DNA of 64,000 nt, taken from Lotus japonicus (taxonomy: Eukaryota; Streptophyta; Magnoliopsida; Fabales; Fabaceae). Shown here in pieces: positions 24,051 to 35,682 of this stretch. The first letter of the stretch is position 1; every line of letters starts with the position of its first letter. The notes beneath the pieces were generated by a model. It ran no database searches. It was not told the DNA's origin and saw only the letters and a program-made list of their open reading frames with translations. Both the position numbers and the translations under genes were made by a program. The DNA lies in assembly GCF_012489685.1 (NCBI RefSeq), contig NC_080041.1:106733760-106797759 (forward strand), read 5' to 3'.

Positions 24051-25137
24051 TAAAGATTTTAGTCTCCAATTGCCATGTAGGATTAGAGAAACCCTAACAC
24101 ACTAGCTTGCTTTGTGTTAATAAAAAAAATCTATTCATACCCAAATCCATACAAATCAGGAGAGATACAAATAAAAGAGTTGTAATTGATAATGTGATAG
24201 AAAAAAGTTTGCTAGTAATGATTGTCGAATGCCAACAATTCGTAATATTCAATCGAGATATGCATTTAGCAGCGGTTTTCAACTGCCGTTAAACACAAAG
24301 TGTAAAGAAATAACATATAAAAGAAGAAAAAAACACGTTTAGACTGTTTGGACTATTGAACAAAATGTGTGTAACATGTTAGAAAAGTCAACAGATGCTC
24401 ATTAATTTCTTGGTATGAGCGCCAAGGGATCACCCAAATAGTGTTAATCATCAACTAAAATTTTAATTAAGAAAATTAAAATTTATATATTTTTAATTGT
24501 GGAGTGAGATAAGGAAAAAAATATCGTAAAATTGTTGTTATATGAATTTATTGTATATGAGATCCCATATTTTTGAATATAAATAATGGGCTTTAAAATT
24601 TTTTAGAAAAAAATATGGAATTTAAAAGTAAAAAGGTGATGAGTCATGGAAGCATGGTGGGGTGGTCTTCGGTGGAAGTGTCCCAATCGAATGAACCTTT
24701 ATTTCCCTGCTCAAAAGGAAAAAGCCATTATTTTTTATTCTTTGTATAATTAATTAACTTTATTTTGTAGGTATAGCTTTTTTTATTTTTATGTCATAAG
24801 TTTACAAACCTTTTGCATATTATGACATTTATGTACCAGTCCAGTCCTAGCCTCATAGGACGACATATATATAATACACACCCCCAAGTGCCATCCAAGG
24901 ACAGAAAAGATTCAGTACCCTTATGCTGATATGAAGAGAGTGGAATAAATTCACTCAGTAGATAAAGGATATATTGATACAAAATTAGCACTAACCATGT
25001 ATTTAGGAAACTTGGATTATAGATTACTAGATATATAGTTCAGCCAATTAGTTTTGTCAGCACAACTGACTACACGTTTTGGGTTTAATTTTCACTCTCT
25101 ATAGGTCAAATGTTTGAATCCGTAACTTGTATTTACA
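24051..25137. other. AT-rich intergenic region, no gene seen
   Basis: No coding region or bounded repeat that I can support. Confidence 0.5.
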
Positions 25138-25711
25138 AATTTAATTGCAAATTCTAGTGAAAAATTATAAATTTAGCTTCAGATTAGTGGCAAAATTACT
25201 AAAATATTCATCATTAATTTCTTTCCCAATATTTTAACTCCTCATTTAGTTATGAATTTTGCACTTACAAAATATCAGTCTAGTGATAAGCAAGTTAAAC
25301 TCCGTAAGACTGAGAAGATAAGTTTGAATCCCAAAAAAGACCGTTGTTGGGATGGACATACAACTATTTTTCGAACGGGTGGCGACATCTGTTAAAAGAC
25401 AAAAAAAAAATTATAAATTTTTATGTATATTCTCTCACTAAATATGTTCATCACTTAACTCGTCCTAAAATATGAATAATAATTTTTTAAAGACTCACAA
25501 ATTAATTTAGCTGCGAATTCTAGTGATTTTTTTTTTTATAAATTTAGCTTCAGATTAGTGATAAAATTTTCCATCACTAAAATATTCATTGTTAATTTCC
25601 TACTCAATATTTTAGCTACTCATTTAGTTATGAACTTTGTGATAGATTTTCTCTTATTGAATATGTTCATCACTAAACCCGTCAAAAAATATGAATAATA
25701 ATTTTTTAAAC
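25138..25711. repeat. Two direct repeat copies, the first interrupted by a SINE-like insert
   Basis: Copy A (25138-25261 continued at about 25425-25505) and copy B (about 25500-25711) share long blocks such as ATAAATTTAGCTTCAGATTAG and ATGTTCATCACT. Copy B is continuous, copy A is split by about 160 bases of unrelated sequence, which marks that stretch as a later insertion. Confidence 0.65.
25265..25422 (+). mobile_element. SINE-like insert with tRNA-type promoter boxes
   Basis: Absent from the parallel repeat copy at 25500-25711, so it is an insertion. It contains a box-A-like segment (AGTGATAAGCAAGTT near 25275) and a box-B-like segment (AAGTTTGAATCCC near 25320), and ends in an A-rich tail at about 25405-25415. 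These fit a tRNA-derived SINE; the family is not identified. Confidence 0.5.
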
Positions 25712-25972
25712 AGTATCAACAACGAAGATTTAAGTTTTAAAAAAAAAACAGCGAAGATTTTCCATTAATATTGTGAAGCGTACGTCGTTTTTTCCGTCAT
25801 TAAAATTGTGATGCATTAGTTTTTTTTTTTTTTTTTTTTTTTGAAACTTAATTGTGATGCATTAGTACCCGTAACTAATTTGAAAATAAAAAATTTATTT
25901 TGTATACTACTAGAAAATAGAAAATTTCCTACTAATTTTTCACCAGAGCTTTTCTTTACGCTTTTCATAAAA

Positions 25973-26003
25973 CTAGTGTTTTTTTACCCGCGCGTTGCAC
26001 GGG
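25973..26003 (-). mobile_element. Helitron-like 3' terminus (hairpin plus CTAG)
   Basis: On the minus strand a GC hairpin CCCGTGCAACGCGCGGG (26003-25987) is followed by TAAAAAAACACTAG and then T, the classical Helitron 3' end, inserted between A and T. The element body would lie at higher coordinates. A 5' TC end was not recognised. A poly-T run (25818-25843) lies just outside. Confidence 0.6.
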
Positions 26004-26772
26004 GAATATGTTTGTTATATTCGATACGTCAATCAATACCTTGATTATTAAAATTATATTAAACAACAGATGAAATAGAAGAGTCTGAAATGCTAAGCAA
26101 ATTGGACAAAAAGACTTCTCTTGTAAGCTTGATTTAGATCAACATGAACTCGTTTCACATTCTTCTTGGACATGAAGACAATAGCACAAATCATAGATTT
26201 AAGAAATCACTAATAAAGCAGATGATAAACACATATTAATCATGGAAAAAAAAGTATCTGATAGTAACACATATGAGGATTGTGATAGATAAATCATAAA
26301 GTATGACATCATTGTGTTTATATCAAGACATCCAAGTTTGTGCCAATATTGCAGGGTCCCTACAAAATTTATGATATGTATATATCAGACTTTGTACATA
26401 CTCGTATAATTTGTACAAAAAATGAAAGTGGACTATATTATAATGTAGTATAAATTTAACATAAAACTATATTGTAAACCACTAAAACCTTGTTAAAATT
26501 TATTTTTATATGGAAATATTTTCAAGTAAAATATTATTCCCCGTGGGAGTTTTTAACCTTTTAACTTAAATATAAATAATATAGATTATATATGTATTAA
26601 GGTCTTCTAATCTCCGCACGACATCTTTTCATCGACACATTAATAATTGCTTATTTGCTGGAGTAATATCCTTTCACCCTCCATAAATGTACATCAAACC
26701 TTATAGAACATCACAAACCCCTCCAATAATCTTAACTATACCGTCTGGATCTCACCCATCATGATCTGATTC
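26004..26772. other. AT-rich intergenic region, possible Helitron interior
   Basis: No gene seen. If the terminus at 25973 is real, this is the start of that element. Confidence 0.35.
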
Positions 26773-27192
26773 ATACAACATTAATCCACAAACTAAAGGA
26801 CTTGTGTCCTTTTATTATACCCTAATTCCCTTTAGCCTCATTCAGTCTGGTCCTCATCCTGTGTATATGCATGTGGTCATTGTTCATGTCCCACTCCACA
26901 AATCACATAACTCATATTAAAAATTAACTCGTCGAGTCTTGTAGATGGAAAAAACCCCGTTCGGAGAGTTAGCCCCACCATGATACAACATTAATCCACA
27001 AACTAAAGGACTTGTGTCCTTTTATTATACCCTAATTCCCTTTAGCCTCATTCAGTCTGGTCCTCATCCTGTGTATATGCATGTGGTCATTGTTCATGTC
27101 CCACTCCACAAATCACATAACTCATATTAAAAATTAACTCGTCGAGTCTTGTAGATGGAAAAAACCCCGTTCGGAGAGTTAGCCCCACCATG
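26773..27192. repeat. Perfect tandem duplication of a 210-bp unit
   Basis: Bases 26773-26982 and 26983-27192 read identical throughout, from ATACAACATTAATCC to CCCCACCATG. The unit has no recognisable gene. Full identity implies a very recent duplication or an assembly artefact. Confidence 0.95.
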
Positions 27193-28147
27193 ATGTGGAT
27201 TTTCCCGACTCAAACAGAATTGTCTTCGAATGAGGACACCTGTCTTACACCAGGAGTAAAAAATTAATCAATTTATTCCTTCTTTGTTACCCTGCTTATT
27301 TCCCCCACTATGTCTCTTTGTTCATCAACTCATGTAAACTACGTTCTATGTGAGTTACTTTTACCATGTCTACTAATCTATTTTAGACATAGTTCTCATG
27401 GAAGTATAGTTTCAAATGAAGAAATGCCGTAAAACACAACCTACTAAAAAAGTAGGTAAAAAAATTCATGCATACTTTGATTAGGGCAATTTTATCGTGT
27501 AAAAGATGATACAAATTTTACAATGGTAAAGATGTGCAAGAATATCGCCACTAGAAAAAGTAAATTTAGTGGCTTTATTTTTTGTTTTTGAGAACAAAGA
27601 GATTTTATTGATGAATGAGTAAAAAACTCATGAGAACATTCCTCTCATGTAGAATGAAAAAAAAAAAACCAACAAAAACTTGGTGCCAAAAGCAATTCAT
27701 GAGAGAGCCTCATTAAAACCTCCATAGGAAATATCCAGTGGGAAAAACCCTAGGTGAGGAAAAAGATCACTAAAACAAAAGCCAAGCACCATATATACCT
27801 CAAAAAAAGCTAAACAAAACCACCCGCCTACAAAAAATATTAGCAGCAAACAATAAAGAAATAGAAAGATCATCTCCAATGGCATGTAGTTCCTGCTAAC
27901 TGACAAAATTGCACGAAGTCTCAAGCTTGATTGTAATAGCTAGTAAATCTCCACCTCCAAACATAAGCATGGCATTCCACTTTCCATGACCTGTTGCTTT
28001 AAGGAATAATGCAAGAAAGATAAATAGAGACCAAAAAGAAATGGACCTGAGCCTACAACACCATTAGATTCGACTGGACATCAAATGTAGTTAGCAGAAT
28101 TTTAAAGCTTCATGAATCATCATCACCTATGTTTCAAAAGCAAAACC
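27193..28147. other. Intergenic; possible LINE 3' tail on the minus strand near 27580
   Basis: Read on the minus strand, 27620-27575 gives CATCAATAAAATCTCTTTG followed by A-rich sequence, resembling the end of plant LINEs. The adjoining 300 bases are gene-like but carry no recognisable LINE protein. Weak support. Confidence 0.3.
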
Positions 28148-28167
28148 CTACCCGTGCGTTGCACGGC
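28148..28167 (-). mobile_element. Helitron-like terminal hairpin motif, degenerate
   Basis: ACCCGTGCGTTGCACGGCG repeats the hairpin seen at 25986-26003 in the same orientation, but the CTAG end is not preserved. Probably a decayed terminus of the same family. Confidence 0.35.
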
Positions 28168-31100
28168 GAAGTTTGTTCTTATGTTTAGTCCTCATATTTT
28201 TCTTTTTAAGTATCAAGTTCGTTCTTATATATTTTTACGATTTCTTTTAACATTGATCTTTACACTTGAATTGAGATATTGCTGAATATTAAGATTGTGA
28301 ATGTGATAAAGCATTCTAATTTGCTACTTTTGTCTTTTTTTTTTCTTGTCATCATACTCATGTGTGATCTCATGTGCCTCTCCTTGAAGTGGGGCTCTTA
28401 GTCTTAACTCTGGGGCTCTTAGTCTTAACCTTTCATTTCATAGTAACCCTCGTTTCAAAGTAAAATGTCTTATTAGTAAATTACCCATTTTATCAACGGC
28501 GCCTAAAAGTTTGTACTTTTTTTTTAAAATGAAAAAAAGTGAGTACTTTATAGTTACTTCATGGATGCTACTAATTTTATTTTCACCACTCCTATCAGGA
28601 TTTCTATAAATTCCTAGTTTGGTAATGGGCTTTCAAAGTTGTACTAATACTTTGCCACATGACACATTTTAATTGACTTAGTGTAATAGTAAAAGAATAT
28701 AATGAACTTGCTCAGGGTGGGGGAGAATGATTACAATGAATCAAGCAACACAATCAAAAAGGTGAATCCGTAAAATGTCCTTGTTCTGCGGCAATGAATT
28801 GCCCGAACTACATCTAATGAATATGTCTCTACTTCTAAGATGGAATTCCTTTAATTGCTAATGACGGTGTACAAAAGTACCTTCATATCGATAGTGTTCT
28901 CTAGTGTGTAAAGGCACATTCACATTTATCTTAACTCTCAAAATTATGTACAATCACGAATACACACAACCCTTTGTGTTTCTCTGCATTCCCATAGAAA
29001 TAATTTGTTTGCTCTTAAACTCAACCATGATCTTTTTCTCTTCCTCTACTTATTTGAGCTTATCTCATAGAATGAATACTTATTCAAGTGTTTTTTTTTC
29101 TCTTCCTCCATCAGACATGACATTTGCTTTTGCTTTCTCCACAAAACTTGTTAGGGAGAGCCTATAAAATTTAGACACAACCACCACAAAAATGAGCCTT
29201 TTCAACCTCAGTGGGAGAAATTACAATCTAAATCTCACAAAAACTTCTGAAATTAAAACCTTACACATAAGGGGTGGAACCTTTCACTAACCAATTTCAA
29301 ACCCAAAATTATACATCCATGAATTACCAATACTTCTATGGATTCATACAAAACAAAACTAAAAAAAACTAAAACGAAGACCAGTGTTGCTTGAAATACT
29401 CCCATTCCCACTATCTAACAACCTCTTCGAAGGTGTTAAGCAATTTCAATCCAATTCATTTACAACACCGGCAAATTCTTCAGCAAGTAATTCTTTCCAT
29501 GAAATTCTGAATTAGCAAGCTCCCAACTCCAAATCAATTATCTTAAACCCTTGTTCCAATGCCAAAACCCTTGTTCCACTATGAGCATCAATCTGTCCTC
29601 TATTTCTCCAATAAAAACATAACAATGCAACCTTAAAAATATATTGCTGCACAACCTGTAATTAAAACTAAAAACATTTAAGACACTAAAATTAAAAGAA
29701 GGATAAATGAAATGGCAAGCATGAAGAAAAAAATAGGAATTGAGCTATCAGCCGCAAGATCTCCAGAAAAACAAATATTCAAATTTCTAGTATGTGATGA
29801 TCAAAATTCTATGCATAATTTGCACCAAGATATAGCAAAATAAGTTCACCTTTTCTATGTACAACAATATGCTTGTTCCTGAAAGACAACTCCATCTGAT
29901 TAGTTTCAGCATGGTTTCAATTCTAAAAACAAAACATAAACGCACATGGATGCAGTGTTAGGATGTTTTTGTGCTTCTTCTTCTGGAAGCCATATAATAT
30001 AGTGGTGTCAACATGCTGCACTAATTAAATATGGCAAATCCGATTAGATAGGAAATAATCTGCATGCTATATTCATTGAGGCAAAAGAGACATGACATAT
30101 TCATTAATTGAAGAACTAATAATACCACTACCGTCAAATCTAATCCTTTTAGTTTTTCTGCAAAGTGAACAATATGGCCCTTTCAATCAATTATCAACAT
30201 GAAGTTGGGAATGTTATTGAAATTATAATCGGTTTCTAAACTTTTTAAATCTGGTGACTTGTCGTCTCCCCTGAATCGCTTCTATAGCTATATAGCAGAA
30301 AATGAGTTTTAACATGAGCGGGAAAAAAAAACCAAACTAACATGAAATAGAAAGGAGAATGCTTGTATTCAAAATCTGCATCAGAAGGGAGGGACCTGTG
30401 TAAGATTTAGAGATGTAGAAGCCCCTCCATAGTAGTCATTTCGATCCATGTGGAACACCTAATTCAAGTGTGCAGGAATAAAATGAATACGACTACATAT
30501 GGTCATTGACAGAAGCATCAAGAACATGAAAATTAATTGAGATGCATAGAGCATTTTTTAATTGTTGAACATCTTTTCAAATACACAAATAATTGTCCCT
30601 TTTAGTATTACTTTTAGCAATATAGTTGCCCCAAAAAAGAATCAAAGAAAATCAAACAAACCAGGGCATAATGAACTTTGTAAGAAATAACCCAGTTACA
30701 ATGAGCGAACTTTATAAGAATCAAAGAAGAAGGAAGAGCAAATATATGAGCAAAAAGAAAAAAATCAAACAAACCATTGAGAAAAAAAAGGAATATGAGA
30801 GCATGCACATTATTAGACTTATTTGAGTTTTAACCATTGCAAAGGAAAAACAAATTTTTGTAGGTATACAGTTTTATCAACTCCAATTCATTATAAACTG
30901 CAATGCAACAATATGCAGAAAGTACACAATTTGGAGTACAAAGATAGTTCAAGCTTCACCATTGAATTAAAAAAATCATAAGCAAGGCATATTTTTTTTT
31001 TGATAGGAAATGTAACTTCATTAGATAATAATCGAAAATACATCTGCTAAAAGCGCAGTTTGAATTTGAGAAGGAAAGTTATCCCACCAACAAAAAAACT

Positions 31101-32662
31101 AAAATTGGCAATACATATCAATAAAGCAACACCATGAACCATAAAACCATGTATTCAACTCAAATCACAGTGTAGGCATATATGCAAAAAATTGTAAGGA
31201 CTTACTGTATTCCACTGCAGTTAGTGCAAACAAATGTCCAAAAATTTGTGCACACATATTGTGGTCCCTTGAAATAGATAAAAGAAAAATAATTAATGTA
31301 ATGCAGTAATTTCCTGGCTAGATTCGGAAGAGTGCAATCAGAAATTCAGAATGATAAGTGTATTCTTTCATATAGATCCTGCTATAAGAAACACTATATG
31401 TAACAGATGGAAGGTGATGCGATGTGGATCAGTAGATCAATTATTATCTCACCTATTTATCCACATATAAATTAACAATACAAAACTATGGAACTGCTCC
31501 CACAAACACTTTAAATAGACACTTTGCTGTTAGCCAGATGATAAAAGATGTTCATATATCTACATGTCATGTTCTACATTAGCATGCACAGTAAAAAGCT
31601 TAAAGTTTTATGGCCAACAATTATACATGTCATTTTTTTAACAAAAATAAATAAAAGATAACAAAAGATAGGTGATTCCTTTCATTAATCTTATACTTAT
31701 TTAGAGTAGAGGGAAAACTGTCATTGCTTAGAACCAACCTTTTTGTTCTCATTAGTCTTTTGAGTCAGCTTGTGCCACCTACACAGAAGTACAATACAAA
31801 AGTATCAGAAGCTGAATAAAAAGAAAAAGAACAAAATTATTTTGGCCATACCATGCCCAGCTACACCAAGGATTAGTCCCCATGAAATGCAAGAGGCTAA
31901 ATAGGTTTTCTAAACTATTTGCAATAGATAAGTTACTTAAGAAAACAAATATGGATACAACAAAACTGATTTGAAAGTATAGAAAGCAAGAAAACTATGC
32001 TTCTGCCAGTAGCAAAATGTCTTATAAAACAGCAACATGCCCAATAAAAGAATAAAAAACATGATAGAACTGAACAGATATATTGATTAAAGTATGAGGA
32101 AGAGAGAACTTACAGTTACATAAGACAGTGGGATCTAAATGTCTTCCGCTTCTCTTCAATCTCACAACCTTGCCGAGAGGAAATCATCAGAGGGAAAAGA
32201 TGGGGAAGACAGTGAGTTTGACGGTGATGGTGGTTTCCATGGCGGAGGCAAATGAGTGCGAGCAGGTGCTGTCCCTGTCCAATCACAAATGGAATGAAAG
32301 GAAAATTTAAAAGCCCAAACAATATCAATTCAACAACTAAAGTACAGAATGTAATCAAAGAAAACTATATGTAAGGTTATCAGAATGAAACTATGAATTA
32401 CAACTTCTATACAGCACAATTCAAAGTAATTCAGCAACACAGTGCCACACTATACCAAAACCCACCACAAATTCTTCCCACAAACTAACAAAATTTCCAA
32501 TTTTTCGACAAATTCCAACCCTAAATCGATCAAAATATACACAAAACCCCTTTTGCAATCTAAATTAATCACAAAACCCCAAATCAAACAATTAAGATAA
32601 CTAATCAACCCTAAAACAAACAATTAATCAAAAACGAAGAAAATTAAGATGAGATTAGCAAC
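28168..32662. other. Long AT-rich stretch without a recognisable gene
   Basis: About 4.5 kb downstream of the DnaJ exon on its strand. I looked here for the remaining DnaJ exons (J-domain end, Gly/Phe region, CxxCxGxG zinc repeats) and saw none. An exon-like open stretch at 32116-32301 (minus) after an acceptor-like ttggacag is in frame with the DnaJ exon but does not resemble a J-protein. A short tandem pair (GGGGCTCTTAGTCTTAAC) lies at about 28391-28430, and an A-rich LINE-type tail may lie near 31000. Confidence 0.4.
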
Positions 32663-32815
32663 CTTTTCAGGATCACCACCCTTATCAGGGTGATTCTTAA
32701 TGGCGGCTTTCTTGTAAGCTTTCTTCAAATCATCTTGCGAAGCGGTCTTAGAGACACCCAAGATGTCGTAGTACCTAGTGCTGTCACTCTTCTTCGGCGG
32801 CGCTCTGCCAAACAT
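32663..32815 (-). CDS. DnaJ (type I, ANJ1/AtJ2-like) first exon; rest of gene not found
   Basis: J-proteins of this type deliver clients to cytosolic HSP70 and stimulate its ATPase. The exon encodes 51 residues starting [20 protein letters not shown], with J-domain helices I and II and the essential HPD motif (about residues 42-44, in NHPDKGGD). It ends with K51 at GATCCTGAAAAG followed by a GT donor, the family's usual first intron site. Family members are about 420 aa, so only the first eighth is present. No downstream exon encoding the end of the J domain or the zinc-finger repeats is seen on this strand down to the Dof gene. The exon itself has no damage. It is either a truncated gene with an intact promoter and first exon, or its remaining exons were displaced. 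Confidence 0.8.
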
Positions 32816-32980
32816 CTTCGCGGCGCCGATTGATCGGAATTTGGAAACCCTAGTTGTTCGAAGATGAGATCCGAAACCGAGATGCAATTGAAAAGATACA
32901 ATGAGCTGTGCAATTGAAAAAATGTTAAAGGATAAATAAGGTAAAGAAAAATCAGGGCACATGTGGCAAATAGGGCCAAG

Positions 32981-33106
32981 GTGGAAAAGCTGACGTGTAA
33001 ATTATTAAATGAGAATTAATAGGTGGAAAAGCTGACGTGTAAATTATTAAATGAGAATTAATAGGTGGAAAAGCTGACGTGTAAATAATTAAGTGAGAAT
33101 TAATCT
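32981..33106. repeat. Three tandem 42-bp units carrying TGACGTGT, upstream of the DnaJ exon
   Basis: Units start at 32981, 33023 and 33065; each begins GTGGAAAAGCTGACGTGTAA. On the DnaJ strand this gives three ACACGTCA sites, an ACGT-core motif of the type bound by bZIP factors, 170-290 bases upstream of the start codon. Two further CGACACGTCA sites lie at 33110-33150. Regulatory use is inferred. Confidence 0.85.
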
Positions 33107-33429
33107 CGGAGCGACACGTCACTAACTTGGCCTGTGAGAGCGACACGTCATGCTAGAAGTTGTTCTTTTCTAATATATATTGATTGATGTTTTCTATTTA
33201 AATTAGCTAAATAATTTATTTTCCGATGTATCAAAAAAAAATTAGCTAAATAATTTAAATTTGATGAAAAATAAAATTAAATCTTGACATTTTTTTATAT
33301 AAAATATACAATGATAAATTTAAACTTTTTTCTATTTATTCTTCATTTTTATACCATCCAAAAACTCGTACCTAATCGAGTTGCTAAAATATTGTCGAGG
33401 AAACTAATGATGAATATTTTAAAGAACAA

Positions 33430-34655
33430 AAAGTCTATCACTAATTCCTGAGATTGTGTCCACTGAGCGGAATCCGGAGGTCTGGAGTGCTTGTGAAGAG
33501 GGAAATGGAGTCTCGGACGATTATCTTTGCCTTGAGGTTGTGGTCAATGAACGAAGGCTAGAGGATGTTTTGGTTTTGGCTGGAGATGGCGAAGAACACA
33601 ATTGTCTGCTTTGGAACTTGAGAAGTGATTTATTCCTTCTTTGCGGCAACACTGTTGTGGAAAATCGTCCATGGTTGTTGCTGAGGGATCTCTCTTGCCT
33701 CCTAAGAGGGTGGGAGTAGTGACTAAGATGGGTACGTTTCTGGTGTGCTTTGAGCAACTGGGTTTAGCTAGGGTCGGTCTCAATTCAGCTTTCCTTAGGA
33801 ATACTTGGACGTTGGAGGCCCTAGCTAAGGAGGATCAAATTCAAGGGGTTGCTGGTTCTGTTTTGGCTAGTGAATTTATATGCTCTTATGATGGGTTAGT
33901 TAATGCTTGTCGAAGTCCTTCCCTTGCTGATGGAGGATGCTATTATAGGGTCTTAATTCACGAACTGATAGGATAGGAACCTAGTGATGATGAAGGTGGG
34001 GATTCCGATGTTCCTAAGCGGCAAGGTCGTCCAAAGAAGGTTAAGGGCTGCTTCCCTATAGAAATGGTCTCTCGAACCCGTGGGAGGCATAAGAAAGACA
34101 AGGTTAGGGCCACAGTTTTGGAGACTTGGGGATCTTCTTCGTTGGGTTAAGGTCTGATTGTATCTGGTGAGTTAGAGTGTCCTTTGGTAGTGGTCGAGGA
34201 CTTTGTTTTGGTAACACCTTCAGCTTCTTTGTCATCGTCGAATTCAGACACTGTCAGGAGAGGTGTTTCTTCACGCGGGCGATGGAGTCGTGGCTTCTCG
34301 ACAAGCTTGTGGGTTTGGTGTATGAAGAGAACGTTGTGGATTCTATACGAGGCATTGGAAAGGTTTTTCAGGAACATCTCATGTCCTGATTCTATTCTCT
34401 TGTGCTGATTTTATATCTCTTTGGGTTTTCATGCTTTGGCTCTGAATTTTGTTTTGTATAGCTATGTTATTAGCCTTTGCTGGTCTTTATTTGAGTCTCA
34501 TGTTGGGGTCATTCCTTCTTTTTGGGGTTTTTCATTTGAGCATCTTGTGCTTTACCTCGTTTTTATAGGTTTAATCTCCGCTCTCCTTCCGTCCTTGGGA
34601 GTTTGTCCTCAAGCTTTTTATGTGATAATATAATCATTTAATTTTCAAAAAAATA
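33430..34655 (+). mobile_element. Possible LINE-derived fragment
   Basis: A 1.2-kb GC-richer block holds broken open frames; one reads KRQGRPKK, a basic AT-hook-like motif also found in plant LINE ORF1 proteins. The block ends in a T-rich tail turning into AATTTTCAAAAAAAT (to about 34655), like a LINE 3' end. No reverse transcriptase or endonuclease motif is seen, so this assignment is weak. It could be a captured gene fragment instead. Confidence 0.3.
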
Positions 34656-34874
34656 ATTTATGATATCTTTACGATAATTTGTAGTTGGAAATTTGAACCT
34701 CCGCTAAATGCTTACCTGCAAATTTTCTTATATGTGATAACTTTTTATAAGATATGAACTATTTAATAAATCTAACCATTGAGTTATGTAATTTAATCGT
34801 GATGATTATGTATACTAAATTTTGGTTAAATTAGAAATTTGTAAATGCGTAATCTTATACTATCGTTATTTACT
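34656..34874. other. AT-rich spacer before the MULE
   Basis: No features seen. Confidence 0.4.
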
Positions 34875-34883
34875 TATATTTTA

Positions 34884-35312
34884 GGCTTAATACATCAGAA
34901 GGCCCCTGTAATTGTAAAGGGAATCAAATCCAGGGCCTAGAAAATTTTTGCATCAAATTGGGTCCCTAGAAATTTTTTTTTAATTCAATTAAGGCCAAAG
35001 TGTGCCAGCTCTCAATTTTATCCCAGTCAGCATTTCCACGTGGCTTTTATTATTATTTTTTAATTTAAAAAAATAATTAAAAATTATTTTTAATTCCATC
35101 TCAGTTAAGTAATCAGAAAAAAAAATTAAAAAACTTAATAAATAACCTAATCTAACTAATAAACTAATCTAACCTATTCTAATCCCAAATCTAATAATCT
35201 AACCTAATCTAATCTAATAATCTAACCTAAAACAAAGCATCAAATTGAACCCAATCCCAAATTCCCAATTGAACCCTAACTGAGGAGAACGAAGAACACG
35301 ACTGAGAGAGAG
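34884..35312. repeat. Left terminal inverted repeat of the MULE
   Basis: Nearly identical to the reverse complement of 40533-40965. It contains a degenerate TCTAACCTAATCTAATAA tract (35130-35230) and runs into the 5' leader of the transposase gene. Confidence 0.9.
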
Positions 35313-35524
35313 AGAGCGAAGAACACCTTGATAAATCGAAGAACAACCACCACCATCACGATCGAAGAAGGCAAAGAAAACGAACTCCAACCGAGAGAGC
35401 GAAGAAGAAGGTGAAGATCAACAAACTCGAAGAAGCTAGTGCTGTATTTAGAAAGGTCGAACCAGGTATTACGAATATAGTTGTTGATTTGCGTATTAAA
35501 ATGCTGTCTGGGATGTTCTTACTT

Positions 35525-35662
35525 CTTGTTGGGGATGAATGGTTGCTTACTTGTTCTTTGTTGGGGATGAATACTTGCTTAGTTGTTATTGGTTTGAATA
35601 CTTGCTTAGTTGTTATGGGTTTGACTACTTGCTTACTTGCTATGAGTTTGAATACTTACAAG
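35525..35662 (+). repeat. Short tandem repeats in the MURA leader intron
   Basis: Four to five degenerate units of about 27-30 bases built on GGTTTGAATACTTGCTTAGTT precede the acceptor at 35680. They create a chance upstream open frame that joins the transposase frame but is probably intronic. Confidence 0.6.
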
Positions 35663-35682
35663 TTAGGTTTTCTTTTGCAGGA

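Noticed and set aside
35539..35682. Upstream extension of the MURA frame to an earlier ATG
   Set aside because: It consists of translated tandem repeats directly before a strong splice acceptor (35680), so it is more likely leader intron.
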